Shown here one piece after another: positions 35,865 through 45,211 of a stretch of DNA of 64,000 bases (position 1 is the first letter of the stretch; each line of letters begins with the position of its first letter). The stretch comes from Ferdinandcohnia sp047238305. Its GTDB lineage: Bacteria; Bacillota; Bacilli; Bacillales; Bacillaceae_L. The stretch spans positions 3,100,001 through 3,164,000 of the forward strand of contig NZ_JBDFMO010000001.1 of the NCBI RefSeq assembly GCF_047238305.1. Reading direction: 5' to 3'. The notes under the pieces are model-generated. The model was not told where the DNA came from. It did no database searches and saw only the letters and a list, made by a program, of their open reading frames with translations. A program made the position numbers and the translations under genes.

Positions 35865-36317
35865 ATGAGTATTCGTTTTGAAGTGAAAAGGACCATTCAC
35901 GAATCCCAACAAAGAGTGTATAAAAGTTTGCTCGACCTTGATTCAGCCAAGCATTGGATGCAGGGGTTAGTAGGGATTGAGCGTTTATATGAGGGAGAAA
36001 TAAGTGAGGGAAGTCAGTGGAGGGAAACAAGAAAAATGTTTGGAAAAGACGCTACTGAACATTTTGAAGTTGTTGAACTAAATGAACCAAACAAAATTGT
36101 GCTTCGCTGTGATGGTACGAAAGGAACAACAGGGAAAGGGGAATTTTTGTTTGCTTACAAATTAGCTACATCTGAAGGACAGACAGTGGTTACACTGGAT
36201 GGTGAAATCAATGGACTTACTGGTTTGGCTAAATTTTTTGGTAAATTGATGGCAGGAGCTTTTAAAAAGGCGTGCGTAAAAGATTTAGAAGCGTTGAAAA
36301 GCTATTTGGAGAATTAA
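35865..36317 (+). CDS. SRPBCC (START-like) family protein
   Basis: 150-aa polyketide cyclase/AHSA1-like lipid-binding fold (RTIHESQQRVYKSLLDLDSAKHWM at the N-terminus, GGRAF-type C-terminal helix). ATG 35865 follows GGGAGGGAG at a good distance, and the earlier in-frame start has no site. Probably binds a hydrophobic ligand. Function unknown. Confidence 0.8.
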   Translation: MSIRFEVKRTIHESQQRVYKSLLDLDSAKHWMQGLVGIERLYEGEISEGSQWRETRKMFGKDATEHFEVVELNEPNKIVLRCDGTKGTTGKGEFLFAYKLATSEGQTVVTLDGEINGLTGLAKFFGKLMAGAFKKACVKDLEALKSYLEN

Positions 36318-36452
36318 CTGAAGTTGCACTACTGAATCTGTAGTAATGGTGAATAACATTCTATATTTTTTCCGATAATGAAGAAGGTGTATCAACGTCC
36401 TAGGTAGAAATTACATAGTGTGAGAAAAAATACGAAATTGTAGGTGGATAAC

Positions 36453-36848
36453 ATGGGAAGATTAATTCATTTTGAAATTCATGTAGATGACATGGAGCGA
36501 GCAAAAACGTTTTATGGTGAAGTATTTGGTTGGAAATTTGAAGATTGGACTGGTTATGCGGGGATGCCTTATTTTGGAGCTGTAACTGGAGATGCAAATG
36601 AACCCGGTATTAACGGAGCTTTGATGCAAAGGCAGAGTCCTCCTCCAGGAGCAAACCAGCCATTGAATGGTTATGCTTGTACAATGGGTGTAGAAGATTA
36701 CGATTCTACTGAAAAGAAGATCTTAGCTCATGGTGGTAAGGTAGCATTGCCAAAATATGCGCTACCAGGAATGGCGTGGCAGGGCTACTATATGGACACA
36801 GAAGGAAATATTTTTGGGGTTCACCAGCCAGATGAGAATGCGAAATAG
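36453..36848 (+). CDS. VOC family glyoxalase-like protein
   Basis: 131-aa vicinal-oxygen-chelate protein (FEIHVDDMERAKTFYGEVFGW at the start; WQGYYMDTEGNIFGVHQ at the end). ATG 36453 has TAGGTGG 5 nt upstream. Similar proteins act as glyoxalases, extradiol-like enzymes or ligand binders; no specific role can be given. Confidence 0.85.
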   Translation: MGRLIHFEIHVDDMERAKTFYGEVFGWKFEDWTGYAGMPYFGAVTGDANEPGINGALMQRQSPPPGANQPLNGYACTMGVEDYDSTEKKILAHGGKVALPKYALPGMAWQGYYMDTEGNIFGVHQPDENAK

Positions 36849-36868
36849 ATTTTAAAAGCATCTTGAAT

Positions 36869-36905
36869 AAAGCCCTCTGCCGAATTAAGGAGCGGAAGGC
36901 TTTTA
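36869..36905 (+). terminator. Terminator of VOC gene
   Basis: AAAGCC and inner TCTGC pair with GCGGA and GGCTTT, followed by TT. It probably also ends the convergent gene. Confidence 0.65.
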
Positions 36906-36924
36906 TATGTGATATGTATTTTGA

Positions 36925-37296
36925 TTATCGATGCTGGTCGAAAAGAATTTGATTACCATCTGGATCTTCGATAATAAAATGTGCAGGTCCTTCAGTTGAT
37001 TGGTCTGCCTCAGTTAACATTGTTATTCCTTTTTCTTTAAGTTGATTTTGAATTTCTCGAATGTCTGTAAACGAATCTAGATTTTCCGCATTTTGATTCC
37101 ATCCCGGATTAAAAGTCAGGATATTTTTGTCAAACATTCCTTGGAATAAACCGATTACAGTGTTTTCATTTTTTAAAATTAACCAGTTTTGAGTAATGTC
37201 GCCACCCAAGGCCCGAAAACCTAGATTTTCGTAAAATTCTTTTGATTTATGTATGTCTTTCACATTTAAACTTACTGAAAATGCACCTAGTTTCAT
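36925..37296 (-). CDS. VOC family glyoxalase-like protein
   Basis: 123-aa VOC protein (FSVSLNVKDIHKSKEFYENLGF; FIIEDPDGNQILFDQH at the C-terminus with the metal-type Glu replaced by Gln-Ile-Leu context). Strong ribosome binding site AAGGAGGAG on the minus strand. Convergent with the other VOC gene. Substrate unknown. Confidence 0.85.
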   Translation of the reverse strand: MKLGAFSVSLNVKDIHKSKEFYENLGFRALGGDITQNWLILKNENTVIGLFQGMFDKNILTFNPGWNQNAENLDSFTDIREIQNQLKEKGITMLTEADQSTEGPAHFIIEDPDGNQILFDQHR

Positions 37297-37421
37297 ATTA
37301 ACTCCTCCTTTTTATGATTTTAATTAACTATAAATGAGCATGCTCCATTATACAACTTTCTTCTTTTTATACATGCTTTAATTTGACATAATGAAGGTAA
37401 TAAAGGAGTAAATTTGAGAGG

Positions 37422-38138
37422 ATGAGTAATGTGACATATGAAGAAATGATGCAAAAACTTGAAGAACTTGGCTCCGATCAAACAAAGCAAATTTACAAGA
37501 ATCATGGTGTAAGAGAGCCATATTTTGGGGTGAAAATTGGCGATCTGAAGAAACTCGTAAAATTTGTCAAGAAGGATCATGAACTTGCATTAAAATTATA
37601 TGAATCTGGTAATCACGATGCCATGTATTTAGCGGGACTTTCTATTAATCCAAAGCTGATCTCAATTGAGACCTTACAAGAGTGGGTTAAAAAAGCTTAC
37701 TGGTATATGGTTGCCGAGTATACTGTTGCACAGGTGGCTGCAGAGAGCGAATTTGCACTCGATTTGGCACGGGAATGGATGAAATCAGAGGTGGAAATGA
37801 TTGCGGTTTGTGGGTGGAGCACCTACTCTAACTACATATCGATCACACAAGATGAATTCTTGGACATTGCGGAAATAAGAAAGATGTTAAATCAAGTGAA
37901 TAGTACGATACATGAAGAACGAAATCGAGTTCGCTATGTAATGAATGGTTTTGTTATATCTGTTGGAACTTATGTGCCTGAATTAAAAGATGAGGCAAAA
38001 CAAGTTGCAGAACATATTGGAAAAGTACATGTAGATGTAGGAAATACGGCATGTAAGATTCCACTAGCGTTTGAATACATAAAAAAAGTAGAATCAAAAA
38101 ATAGAATTGGTATGAAACGGAAGACTTGTATTTGTTGA
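37422..38138 (+). CDS. DNA alkylation repair protein, AlkD-like
   Basis: 238-aa HEAT-like repeat protein resembling AlkD/AlkC glycosylases (GVREPYFGVKIGDLKKLVKFVKK near 28-50; the helical repeats and DWVTCD-type aromatic stretch MIAVCGWSTYSNY near 127). AlkD-type enzymes remove N3/N7-alkylated bases; activity here is only inferred from the fold. Start could also be GTG 37431, better spaced from GAGAGG. A 7-bp hairpin follows the stop. Confidence 0.75.
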   Translation: MSNVTYEEMMQKLEELGSDQTKQIYKNHGVREPYFGVKIGDLKKLVKFVKKDHELALKLYESGNHDAMYLAGLSINPKLISIETLQEWVKKAYWYMVAEYTVAQVAAESEFALDLAREWMKSEVEMIAVCGWSTYSNYISITQDEFLDIAEIRKMLNQVNSTIHEERNRVRYVMNGFVISVGTYVPELKDEAKQVAEHIGKVHVDVGNTACKIPLAFEYIKKVESKNRIGMKRKTCIC

Positions 38139-38183
38139 TTATGGTCGTACAAAAAACGACCAGATGATTGAAGGTGAAAAAGA

Positions 38184-38549
38184 ATGGAAAAAACAAGAAC
38201 GATTGTTCCAGTTGACCAGTATATTTTGAATTTACCTGAGAATATTCAAAACATTACAGCTGCATTACGAAAAATCATTTTAGATGCTTCTCCAAATCTG
38301 GTTGAAGAGTATAAATGGTCGATGCCGAATTACACCTATAAAGGATTGGTATGTTATCTACAGTCATCTAAAAAGCACGTAAATCTTGGTTTTCATAGTG
38401 GCGTAGAGCTTCAGGAACAGGACACACATCAATTGTTACAAGGTTCAGGAAAGGGAATGAGGCATATAAAAGTAGAAAAGATGCATGACATTCAACCTGA
38501 GGATTTCACAATACTTATTAAAGCGGCAATAGAATTAAATGAAAAGTAA
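38184..38549 (+). CDS. DUF1801 family protein
   Basis: 121-aa protein of the DUF1801 (YdhG/YjbR-like) family: LPENIQNITAALRKIILDASP and EEYKWSMPNYTYKG are the conserved blocks. Ribosome binding site GAAGGTGA. It lies 45 bp after the AlkD-like gene and may be cotranscribed. Biochemical role unknown. Confidence 0.8.
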   Translation: MEKTRTIVPVDQYILNLPENIQNITAALRKIILDASPNLVEEYKWSMPNYTYKGLVCYLQSSKKHVNLGFHSGVELQEQDTHQLLQGSGKGMRHIKVEKMHDIQPEDFTILIKAAIELNEK

Positions 38550-38663
38550 AGCATATAGGAATTGATTCTACTATTAATTAGTTCAGTTAACATACAAAAT
38601 ATGTTAAACAATACTTTGGGTTTCATATCATGACACAGCTGTATTACATACTAAATAATATGC

Positions 38664-38700
38664 AAAGACGCTTGGACAAAAAATCCAAGCGCTTTTATTT
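38664..38700 (+). terminator. Terminator of AlkD/DUF1801 unit
   Basis: CGCTTGGA (38669-38676) pairs with TCCAAGCG (38684-38691), with flanking AAAG/CTTT, then TATTTTTT. Confidence 0.8.
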
Positions 38701-38844
38701 TTTGTTTTGTCTTCTCCATCTATTTCACTTGCTCGAACAAGATGGGAACTAATTAATATTCATCTGGAGCTAGATAGAAATATTACTATAATCAAACTTA
38801 GTTTGACTTTACAAAGGAAGGTAAACGATTAAATGAATTAAGTA

Positions 38845-38877
38845 GGAGCCCAAATAAAAAAATGGGTTTCTTTTTTG
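38845..38877 (+). terminator. Terminator without an evident gene
   Basis: GGAGCCCA and TGGGTTTC pair through several G-U pairs around an A-rich loop and run into six T. Confidence 0.6.
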
Positions 38878-39006
38878 AGTTGGAAAATATACTTAATTTT
38901 TCATAAATTCAAGCAATAACATTGACAGCGACAATCTCTTCTTATTAATATTATGTTAAATAAACGAAAGAGTATTAAACGTAATAAAAAATGGGGAGTG
39001 AGAAGT

Positions 39007-40785
39007 TTGAAGCTTAGAGCAAAACGAAGTGAGCTAGTGGAAGTAGCAAAGGGGAACTTATCTGCCGATTTATATATAAAAGGTGGAACTGTTATCAATG
39101 TGTATTCAGGCGAATTATTAAAGTTAAATGTGGCTGTTTATAAGGATAGTATTGCATATGTTGGCGAAAGTGAAGCGATGGTTGGAGAACATACGAAGGT
39201 TTTACAAGCCGAAGGAAAGTATGTATCACCTGGGTTTATCGAGGCACATTCTCACCCATGGGTTGTTTATAATCCGATCAGCATCACGAGCAAGGTGTTG
39301 CCACTTGGCACAACTACATCTGTTAATGATAATTTGTTTTTCTATTTACATATGGGTGCTAAAGGTTTCAAGGATATGGTTCTTGATTTAAAATCGTTAC
39401 CTGGAAATTTCCTTTGGCTTGTTCGACTTGTTTCTCAGGCGGATTATCCAGGGGAACGCGAGTGGTATAACCATCAGGACATCCAGGAGCTACTAGCAAT
39501 GGAAGAGGTTGTTGGTTCAGCTGAAGTCACCCGTTGGCCACTGCTATATAATGGGGATCCATTTTTACTAGACACAATGGATTATGTAAAAGAAATCGGT
39601 AAAGTATCTGACGGTCATACATCGGGCTGTTCTTACGAAAAATTAAACGCGATTGTTGCGTCTGGTGTGACGGCGTGCCATGAAGCAATTACGGCAAAAG
39701 AGGCACTAGATCGACTACGCTTAGGAATGTGGACGACATTGCGAAACAGTTCACTCCGACCAGACCTTGAAGAAGTCATTAAAATGATTACAGAAGGAAA
39801 CGTCAACACAAGCCGAATCGTGATGACAACAGATGGTCCACATCCAGGATTCATTGAAAGGGAAGGTTTTGTCGATGGACTTGTGCGCAAAGCGGTTGAA
39901 CTCGGTGTGCCTGTAATGGATGCGATTCAGATGGTCACAGTTAATGCAGCGACTTATCTACGCTTGGAAGATTATATCGGCGGTATTGCTCCGGGAAGGA
40001 AGGCAGATATACTCTTACTTCCGGATCTAGTTGACTTTCGTCCTGAAAAAGTCATCGCGAGCGGAGAAGTGGTGGCAGAAAATGGCCAATTATTGGCATC
40101 TATGCCAGAGATAGATTGGAGTAAATACGTTGTTCGTGAAGCTTTTGAATTTCCGAAATCTGTTCTAGAGAATCCAGAACTTTTTCAATATCCACATCCA
40201 GATGAAAATAAACCTTTACCCGTTTCCTATTTTAAAAGTAATGTGATCACTGCGAGGAAGGATACAATGATTCCTTCGGTTAATGGATTTGCTGATCTGT
40301 CTGGTCATGAAGGGCTTATGTATTCAGCATTAATTGATCGTCGAGGGAATTGGGTCAGTAAGGCCGTATTAGAGCGATTTGCTGTTACCCTCGATGGAAT
40401 GGCCTCGACATATAATACGACGACAGAATTGCTAACAGTCGGAAGAAATCCGCAAGCAATGGCAAAAGCGGCTACAAGGGTTCATGAGATTGGTGGGGGA
40501 ATTGTCATTGTCGATGGTGACGAAATCATCCTTGAAATTCCGCTTCCTCTTACAGGTATGATGACAACAAATCCTTCATTTGAAAAAGCTGTAGAGTATC
40601 ATGATAAACTACTCAAAACCTTACAAGATCGAGGCTTCCCATTCCATGATATTCTGTACACGTTGTTATTCCTGACTTGCGACTTTTTACCGGGATTACG
40701 CTTGGTGCCTTATGGATTGTATGAAGTGAAGAGGGATGAGATTTTGTTGAAGGCAGAGGCGTTCACAAGCGAAGTTACAAAATAA
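39007..40785 (+). CDS. Adenine deaminase family amidohydrolase (YerA-like)
   Basis: 592-aa metal-dependent amidohydrolase of the adenine deaminase family. The metal motif HSHPW is near residue 80, the Asp in TTDGPHPGF is near 280, and the C-terminal adenine-deaminase domain (GGGIVIVDGDEIILEIPLPLTGMM) is complete. TTG 39007 is chosen because GGGGAGTGAG ends a few bases upstream; the frame continues to 38953 without a site. It resembles B. subtilis YerA. The usual HxH of Ade enzymes is kept, but substrate preference is uncertain for this branch. Confidence 0.88.
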   Translation: MKLRAKRSELVEVAKGNLSADLYIKGGTVINVYSGELLKLNVAVYKDSIAYVGESEAMVGEHTKVLQAEGKYVSPGFIEAHSHPWVVYNPISITSKVLPLGTTTSVNDNLFFYLHMGAKGFKDMVLDLKSLPGNFLWLVRLVSQADYPGEREWYNHQDIQELLAMEEVVGSAEVTRWPLLYNGDPFLLDTMDYVKEIGKVSDGHTSGCSYEKLNAIVASGVTACHEAITAKEALDRLRLGMWTTLRNSSLRPDLEEVIKMITEGNVNTSRIVMTTDGPHPGFIEREGFVDGLVRKAVELGVPVMDAIQMVTVNAATYLRLEDYIGGIAPGRKADILLLPDLVDFRPEKVIASGEVVAENGQLLASMPEIDWSKYVVREAFEFPKSVLENPELFQYPHPDENKPLPVSYFKSNVITARKDTMIPSVNGFADLSGHEGLMYSALIDRRGNWVSKAVLERFAVTLDGMASTYNTTTELLTVGRNPQAMAKAATRVHEIGGGIVIVDGDEIILEIPLPLTGMMTTNPSFEKAVEYHDKLLKTLQDRGFPFHDILYTLLFLTCDFLPGLRLVPYGLYEVKRDEILLKAEAFTSEVTK

Positions 40786-40803
40786 AATAATTTTATTAGA
40801 TGA

Positions 40804-40845
40804 AAAAAGGATGATGTTCTAAATCTGAACATTGTTCTTTTTTTG
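40804..40845 (+). terminator. Adenine deaminase terminator
   Basis: Long stem with G-U pairs: AAAAAAGGATGATGTTC with GAACATTGTTCTTTTTT around a TAAATCT loop. Confidence 0.75.
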
Positions 40846-40898
40846 TGCATCCATAGACAAGATTTTTCAATAATCTTTCATTTTCAACGTAAAATACG

Positions 40899-40960
40899 CT
40901 GAACAGTTGACAATAAATTGAACAACATCTGAACAATTGTCCAGTTATTGAACATTCTGA
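40899..40960. promoter_or_regulatory. Upstream activator sites for sigma-54 regulator
   Basis: Four TGAACA-type motifs: CTGAACAGTTGAC (from 40899), TTGAACAACA (from 40919), CTGAACAATTGTCCAG (40929-40944, a 16-bp palindrome with one mismatched pair) and TTGAACATTCTGAA (from 40949). They sit about 60-120 bp ahead of the -24 box, where enhancer-binding proteins act. The likely binder is the product of 43400-45196. Confidence 0.55.
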
Positions 40961-41019
40961 ATAGTACTTCAAAAGTTGATAATTTCACTATTATCAACTT
41001 TTTTAACGTGTTTTTTAAT

Positions 41020-41036
41020 TTGGCACACTTCTTGCA
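41020..41036 (+). promoter_or_regulatory. Sigma-54 (-24/-12) promoter
   Basis: TTGGCACACTTCTTGCA matches the consensus TGGCAC-N5-TTGCA exactly, with GG at 41022-41023 and GC at 41034-41035. It is 66 bp before the extradiol dioxygenase start. Confidence 0.9.
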
Positions 41037-41101
41037 ATATAAATACGTGTAAAAATAAATCCTTTATTGGAAGGGTTTACAAATTCAAGGGAGGAAAAGG
41101 A

Positions 41102-42049
41102 ATGCAGAATCAGTTTTTAATCTCACAACTAGCTCATGTGGAGTTAATTTCACCAAAGCCAGAAGAAACCGTGACATTTATGAGAGACGTAATTGGCTTA
41201 GAGGTAACCGAACAGAAAGGTCAATCTGTTTATATGAGGGCCTGGAATGATTATTTTCATCATTCCTTAAAAATTACAGAAGGAAAAGAAGCGGCATTAG
41301 GTCATATTGGATGGCGTGCGACAGGTCCTGAGGGACTTGAGCAAGCTGTCAAGATTATTGAAGCCAGTGGTTATGGCCAAGGATGGGTCGAAGGTGAGCG
41401 AGGCCATGGAGATGCCTATCGTTTCCAAACTCCTGGAGGTCATCCATCTGAAGTATTTTGGGATGTTGAGTGGTATCAAGCACCTCAAGAAATGCGCAGT
41501 AAATGGAAGAACCGTGCGCAGAAAATTGTACGAAGAGGTGTTGGGGCAAAACGTCTTGACCATGTAACAACATTAACACCAAATACGCCTGCTGATCGTG
41601 AATTTTATCAAAGTATCGGGTTTAGATATCATGAGGGAATTTTTACTTCGGTAGAAGAAAAAGAAATGGCAGCATGGTTAGCAGTAAGTAATTTGTCGCA
41701 TGATATTGCTTTCTTATCGCCGGGTGAGAATGTGCCTCGCGGAGGTCTACACCATGTCTGTTATGCGGTTGATAGCCGTGAGGAAGTATTGTTGGCTGCT
41801 GATACGTTAATCGATTACGGCTATAAGCTAGAAGGTGGACCTGAGCGCCATGCATTAGCAGAAGGTTTCTATCTTTATGTAAGAGAGCCAGGTGGAAACT
41901 TAATCGAATTATATGCTCTATCACACTTAATTTTTGCACCTGATTGGGGACCGGTAAAATGGAAAATTAACGAGAATCCAAATAGTGCATGGAGCGATAC
42001 GAACATCATGATCCCACTTGATGATAAAGGAATTACATCAAGTAGATAG
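41102..42049 (+). CDS. Extradiol ring-cleavage dioxygenase (catechol 2,3-dioxygenase type)
   Basis: 315-aa two-domain VOC enzyme of the type I extradiol family, which opens a catecholic ring next to the hydroxyls. The Fe(II) ligands are His about 154 (KRLDHVTT), His about 217 (GGLHHVCYA) and Glu about 269 (GNLIELYA). ATG 41102 follows GGGAGGAAAAGG; the longer open frame upstream runs through the sigma-54 promoter and is not coding. It is first in an operon with an alpha/beta hydrolase 26 bp downstream, the usual partner for the ring-cleavage product. Confidence 0.93.
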   Translation: MQNQFLISQLAHVELISPKPEETVTFMRDVIGLEVTEQKGQSVYMRAWNDYFHHSLKITEGKEAALGHIGWRATGPEGLEQAVKIIEASGYGQGWVEGERGHGDAYRFQTPGGHPSEVFWDVEWYQAPQEMRSKWKNRAQKIVRRGVGAKRLDHVTTLTPNTPADREFYQSIGFRYHEGIFTSVEEKEMAAWLAVSNLSHDIAFLSPGENVPRGGLHHVCYAVDSREEVLLAADTLIDYGYKLEGGPERHALAEGFYLYVREPGGNLIELYALSHLIFAPDWGPVKWKINENPNSAWSDTNIMIPLDDKGITSSR

Positions 42050-42075
42050 ACACAAATTGAAATGGAGGGAATGGT

Positions 42076-43176
42076 ATGTGGTACTTTTGGCCGGAAAATT
42101 ACATGTGGTCCTACCAAGTAAATCGTATCATTGGACATACAGTTTATGGTGGTAGTCAATTTAGTGAATGTATTCAAACTGCTGAGCGCATCAAGCTTGG
42201 AGATTACAATAGCTGGTATACAGAATGGAACCGCATAGGAGACCGTGTGTTGGCTCAAGCGAATGAAGCTGTGCTGAATGAAAACCTAGAAACTGCAAGA
42301 GTACATTATTTGCGTGCGGCAGACTATATTCGATTAGCAGAATTTTTCCTTCAGCCTGATGATCCTAGAAAGCTTGCAACCTATCAAAAAGGAATTGAGG
42401 CATTTAAAAAAGGTGCGGCACTATTGCCAAACCCACCTAAGCTAATCCAAATTCCCTATGAGGACTCCTATTTACCAGGATATTTTTATAAAAGCCCAAA
42501 AGGAGATAAGTCACCAGCTGTTGTGATGTTTGGTGGGCTGGATTCTACTGCTGAAGAAATGTATTTTGCGCTTGCTCCATATTTATTAGAACGCGGAATT
42601 AGTCTCATTGCAGTTGATGGGCCAGGTCAAGGTGCAGCATTACGTCTGAATAATATTCCATCAAGATATGATTATGAAGTAGCTGGAACAGCTGTTATGG
42701 ATTGGGCGATTGGGCAACCGGAAATCGATCCAGATCGAATTGGAATTATGGCTTGGTCTATGGGAGGGTACATGGCAGCACGAACGGCTGCTTTTGAACC
42801 TCGTTACAAGGTCTGTGGCATTTTTAGTGCCGTCTATGATTACAGTGAAATGTGGGAAAATAGGCCTGATGATCATCCGCTAGCCAATATTCTTAAGCAT
42901 GTGGTAGGCGCTGAAACGATGGCAGAAGCACGAGAAAAATTAAAAAAGTATCATTTGCGGGATGTTGCCGAAAAGATTCAATGTCCAACATTTATTTTAC
43001 ATGGAGCAGAGGATCGACAGGCCAATGTAGACCATGCCTATCGGGTATACAACGCGTTAAAGTGTCCAAAGTCGATACATATCGTACCTACTGGACAAAC
43101 GGGTGATCCCCATTGCCAAGCGGATAACCATACTCAATCTTTCATTTTGTTTGACTGGTTGAAAAATAATTTGTAA
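42076..43176 (+). CDS. Alpha/beta hydrolase, C-C bond hydrolase-like
   Basis: 366-aa hydrolase of the 2,6-dihydroxypseudooxynicotine hydrolase-like group (helical N-terminal cap, about 1-130, then the alpha/beta core). Catalytic triad candidates: Ser about 228 in WSMGGY, Asp about 311 in GAEDRQ, His about 346 in GDPHCQ. Ribosome binding site GGAGGGA. Its partner gene is the extradiol dioxygenase, so it probably splits the meta-cleavage dienoate into an acid and a 2-hydroxydienoate. Confidence 0.88.
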   Translation: MWYFWPENYMWSYQVNRIIGHTVYGGSQFSECIQTAERIKLGDYNSWYTEWNRIGDRVLAQANEAVLNENLETARVHYLRAADYIRLAEFFLQPDDPRKLATYQKGIEAFKKGAALLPNPPKLIQIPYEDSYLPGYFYKSPKGDKSPAVVMFGGLDSTAEEMYFALAPYLLERGISLIAVDGPGQGAALRLNNIPSRYDYEVAGTAVMDWAIGQPEIDPDRIGIMAWSMGGYMAARTAAFEPRYKVCGIFSAVYDYSEMWENRPDDHPLANILKHVVGAETMAEAREKLKKYHLRDVAEKIQCPTFILHGAEDRQANVDHAYRVYNALKCPKSIHIVPTGQTGDPHCQADNHTQSFILFDWLKNNL

Positions 43177-43225
43177 AAGCAAAAAAAGTTCCTCCTTTGT
43201 TTGAACTGTATTGAAAATTTGAAAT

Positions 43226-43247
43226 ATCGGGGGGATTTCCCTCCGAT
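43226..43247. other. GC-rich hairpin before sigma-54 activator
   Basis: ATCGGGGGG pairs with CCCTCCGAT (9 bp with one G-U pair) around ATTT. No T-tract, and a TATACT box follows at once (43252-43257). It may end the upstream operon weakly or be an operator for the activator gene. Confidence 0.4.
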
Positions 43248-43399
43248 AACAGTATACTAATCACTTATGAACATGTATAAGTAAGATATAACTAGCAGCT
43301 TCCTCAAAGTTTTTGTTAAAATATTTAAAAGATTAGAAATACAAATTTCGACCATTTTCTCTCATTACAGTTTTAGCATTAAAAGGGGGACGTGTTTTT

Positions 43400-45196
43400 A
43401 TGAAAATTGATAGACAAATTATGAATACAATCAAGCAGATAACTAGAAATAAAAGTTTTCAATTAAATAACCACATTCATTCTCTAATGGTTTTTAATCC
43501 TGAAGGTATGTTTTTGGGGGAATTTGAGTTTGGTGAAGAGGGGTATCGCCAACATCATTTTCAAAAAGAGGATTTTGAATTAATTCGTAAACAGGTTATA
43601 GGTAAAAATAAAATTGGATTTTTAAAAATTGAACGACTAAATACGTGGATGTATTTTAGTCCTGTCCAAATTGATCGTACCGTTGAATGTTATATCAGCT
43701 GTTTTTGTGAGCGTGTAGAGGATAAAATGTTCATGCAAATGCTTTCTTTATTATCGGAGTTAATCAGCACAAAATTTCGAACATACAGGAGCGTTGCATC
43801 TGATTTCCTGGATAGTATCTATCAGCGTCAGCTGTGTCATCACTTTTCTGAAGGGTATATGACAGTTGATAGAGATGGGTATATTCGATATTTAAACCCT
43901 GCAGGTTCAAACATTTTAGGACTAGATGCTGAACTGATTACTGGAACAAAATTAGATGAACATGCGGATTTTTCTATTAATATACTGGATTCACTTGAAA
44001 GAAAAGAGAGTTTGAATGATGAAGAAATATTTGTAAAGACAGCAAAAGCATCTCATCATCTTGTGAAAACAGTCATCCCACTCATAAGTGAATACGATGA
44101 GCCATTAGGAATACTTGTGATTTTTAAAGAAATGACAAGCATGAGAAAAATGGTAAACGATATTGTTGGATCAAATGCAAACTTCCAATTTGACCATATA
44201 TTACATCGCAGTGAAAAAATGAAACGATTGATCCTGTTAGCCAAGCGTGCAGCACATAATGATTCAAATATTTTAATCGAAGGTGAAAGTGGGACGGGAA
44301 AGGAATTACTTGTACAAGCCATCCATAATCATAGTAGTCGTCGTAACGGTCCATTTGTGGCAATTGATTGTTCGTCAATTCCTCGTGAATTAATTGAAAG
44401 TGAACTTTTTGGATATGTAGAGGGTTCTTTTACAGGTGCACGAAAAGGTGGTAGGATGGGGAAATTTGAATTAGCGAACGGTGGAACCGTTTTTCTAGAT
44501 GAGATAGGTGAAATGCCGTTAGAAATGCAGGCGCGTTTGCTTCGAGTGATCCAGAATAGAAAAGTTATTCGAGTAGGAGGAAACGAAGAAATTCCAATTG
44601 ATATCCGAATAATTGCAGCTACGAATAGAGATTTGGAAGTGGAAGTAAGCAACAATAATTTTCGATTAGATCTATTCTACCGTTTGAATGTCATCCATCT
44701 GTCAGTACCACCACTCAGAGAAAGAATAGGAGATATACCTCTTCTCGTTCAAGCTTTTGCAAAAAAAGCTGCCAGGAGAGAACGAAAAGAAGTGCCAAAT
44801 ATAACGAGTGAAGCAATGGAAGTATTAGAAAGTTACAATTGGCCAGGGAATGTTAGGGAGTTAGAAAATGCAATTGAACGTGCAGTCGTATTGACAAATG
44901 GAGAGATTGGAAAAGATATATTACCTGAAAGAGTATTTAGAAGCAGTAACAGTTTAAGTAGCCAAAGTTCGATAAATAACGAATATGAAAGCAGTCCTAT
45001 AAACCCTAACTCCTTAAAAAGTGTAGAGCATCAAGCGATTATTGAAGCGATTCGTGAAAGTAATGGGAACATCACGCGAGCTGCGAAAAAATTGGGAATC
45101 TCAAGGACTACTTTATATTCACGTCTGAAAAAAGCAAATTATGATTTACAACCAGATGCAAGATTTGTGAAGGAAGATCATCAAGTTCGTTCATGA
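43400..45196 (+). CDS. Sigma-54-dependent transcriptional activator
   Basis: 598-aa enhancer-binding protein. N-terminal sensory region about 1-130, PAS domain about 145-240, AAA+ domain about 260-490 with Walker A GESGTGKE (about 294), the sigma-54 contact loop as GSFTGA (about 341, Ser in place of the usual Ala) and Walker B DEIGE (about 368), then a Fis-type helix-turn-helix at 555-590 (ITRAAKKLGISRTTLYSRLKK). It must drive a -24/-12 promoter, and the only clear one in the window is at 41020, before the dioxygenase/hydrolase pair. The ligand is probably the aromatic substrate or an intermediate. Confidence 0.93.
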   Translation: MKIDRQIMNTIKQITRNKSFQLNNHIHSLMVFNPEGMFLGEFEFGEEGYRQHHFQKEDFELIRKQVIGKNKIGFLKIERLNTWMYFSPVQIDRTVECYISCFCERVEDKMFMQMLSLLSELISTKFRTYRSVASDFLDSIYQRQLCHHFSEGYMTVDRDGYIRYLNPAGSNILGLDAELITGTKLDEHADFSINILDSLERKESLNDEEIFVKTAKASHHLVKTVIPLISEYDEPLGILVIFKEMTSMRKMVNDIVGSNANFQFDHILHRSEKMKRLILLAKRAAHNDSNILIEGESGTGKELLVQAIHNHSSRRNGPFVAIDCSSIPRELIESELFGYVEGSFTGARKGGRMGKFELANGGTVFLDEIGEMPLEMQARLLRVIQNRKVIRVGGNEEIPIDIRIIAATNRDLEVEVSNNNFRLDLFYRLNVIHLSVPPLRERIGDIPLLVQAFAKKAARRERKEVPNITSEAMEVLESYNWPGNVRELENAIERAVVLTNGEIGKDILPERVFRSSNSLSSQSSINNEYESSPINPNSLKSVEHQAIIEAIRESNGNITRAAKKLGISRTTLYSRLKKANYDLQPDARFVKEDHQVRS

Positions 45197-45211
45197 GATG
45201 AGAAGGTTCCA

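Larger units (their letters stand above)
38550..39006. other. Intergenic region with two terminators
   Basis: Contains terminators at 38664-38700 and 38845-38877, with a 140-bp segment between them in which I find no convincing gene. The second terminator has no obvious coding gene to serve, so a short untranslated RNA is possible. The rest is AT-rich leader of the adenine deaminase gene. Confidence 0.5.
40786..41101. other. Regulatory region before extradiol dioxygenase
   Basis: No gene. Holds the adenine deaminase terminator, a cluster of TGAACA motifs (about 40899-40960) and a sigma-54 promoter (41020-41036), each listed separately. Confidence 0.7.
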
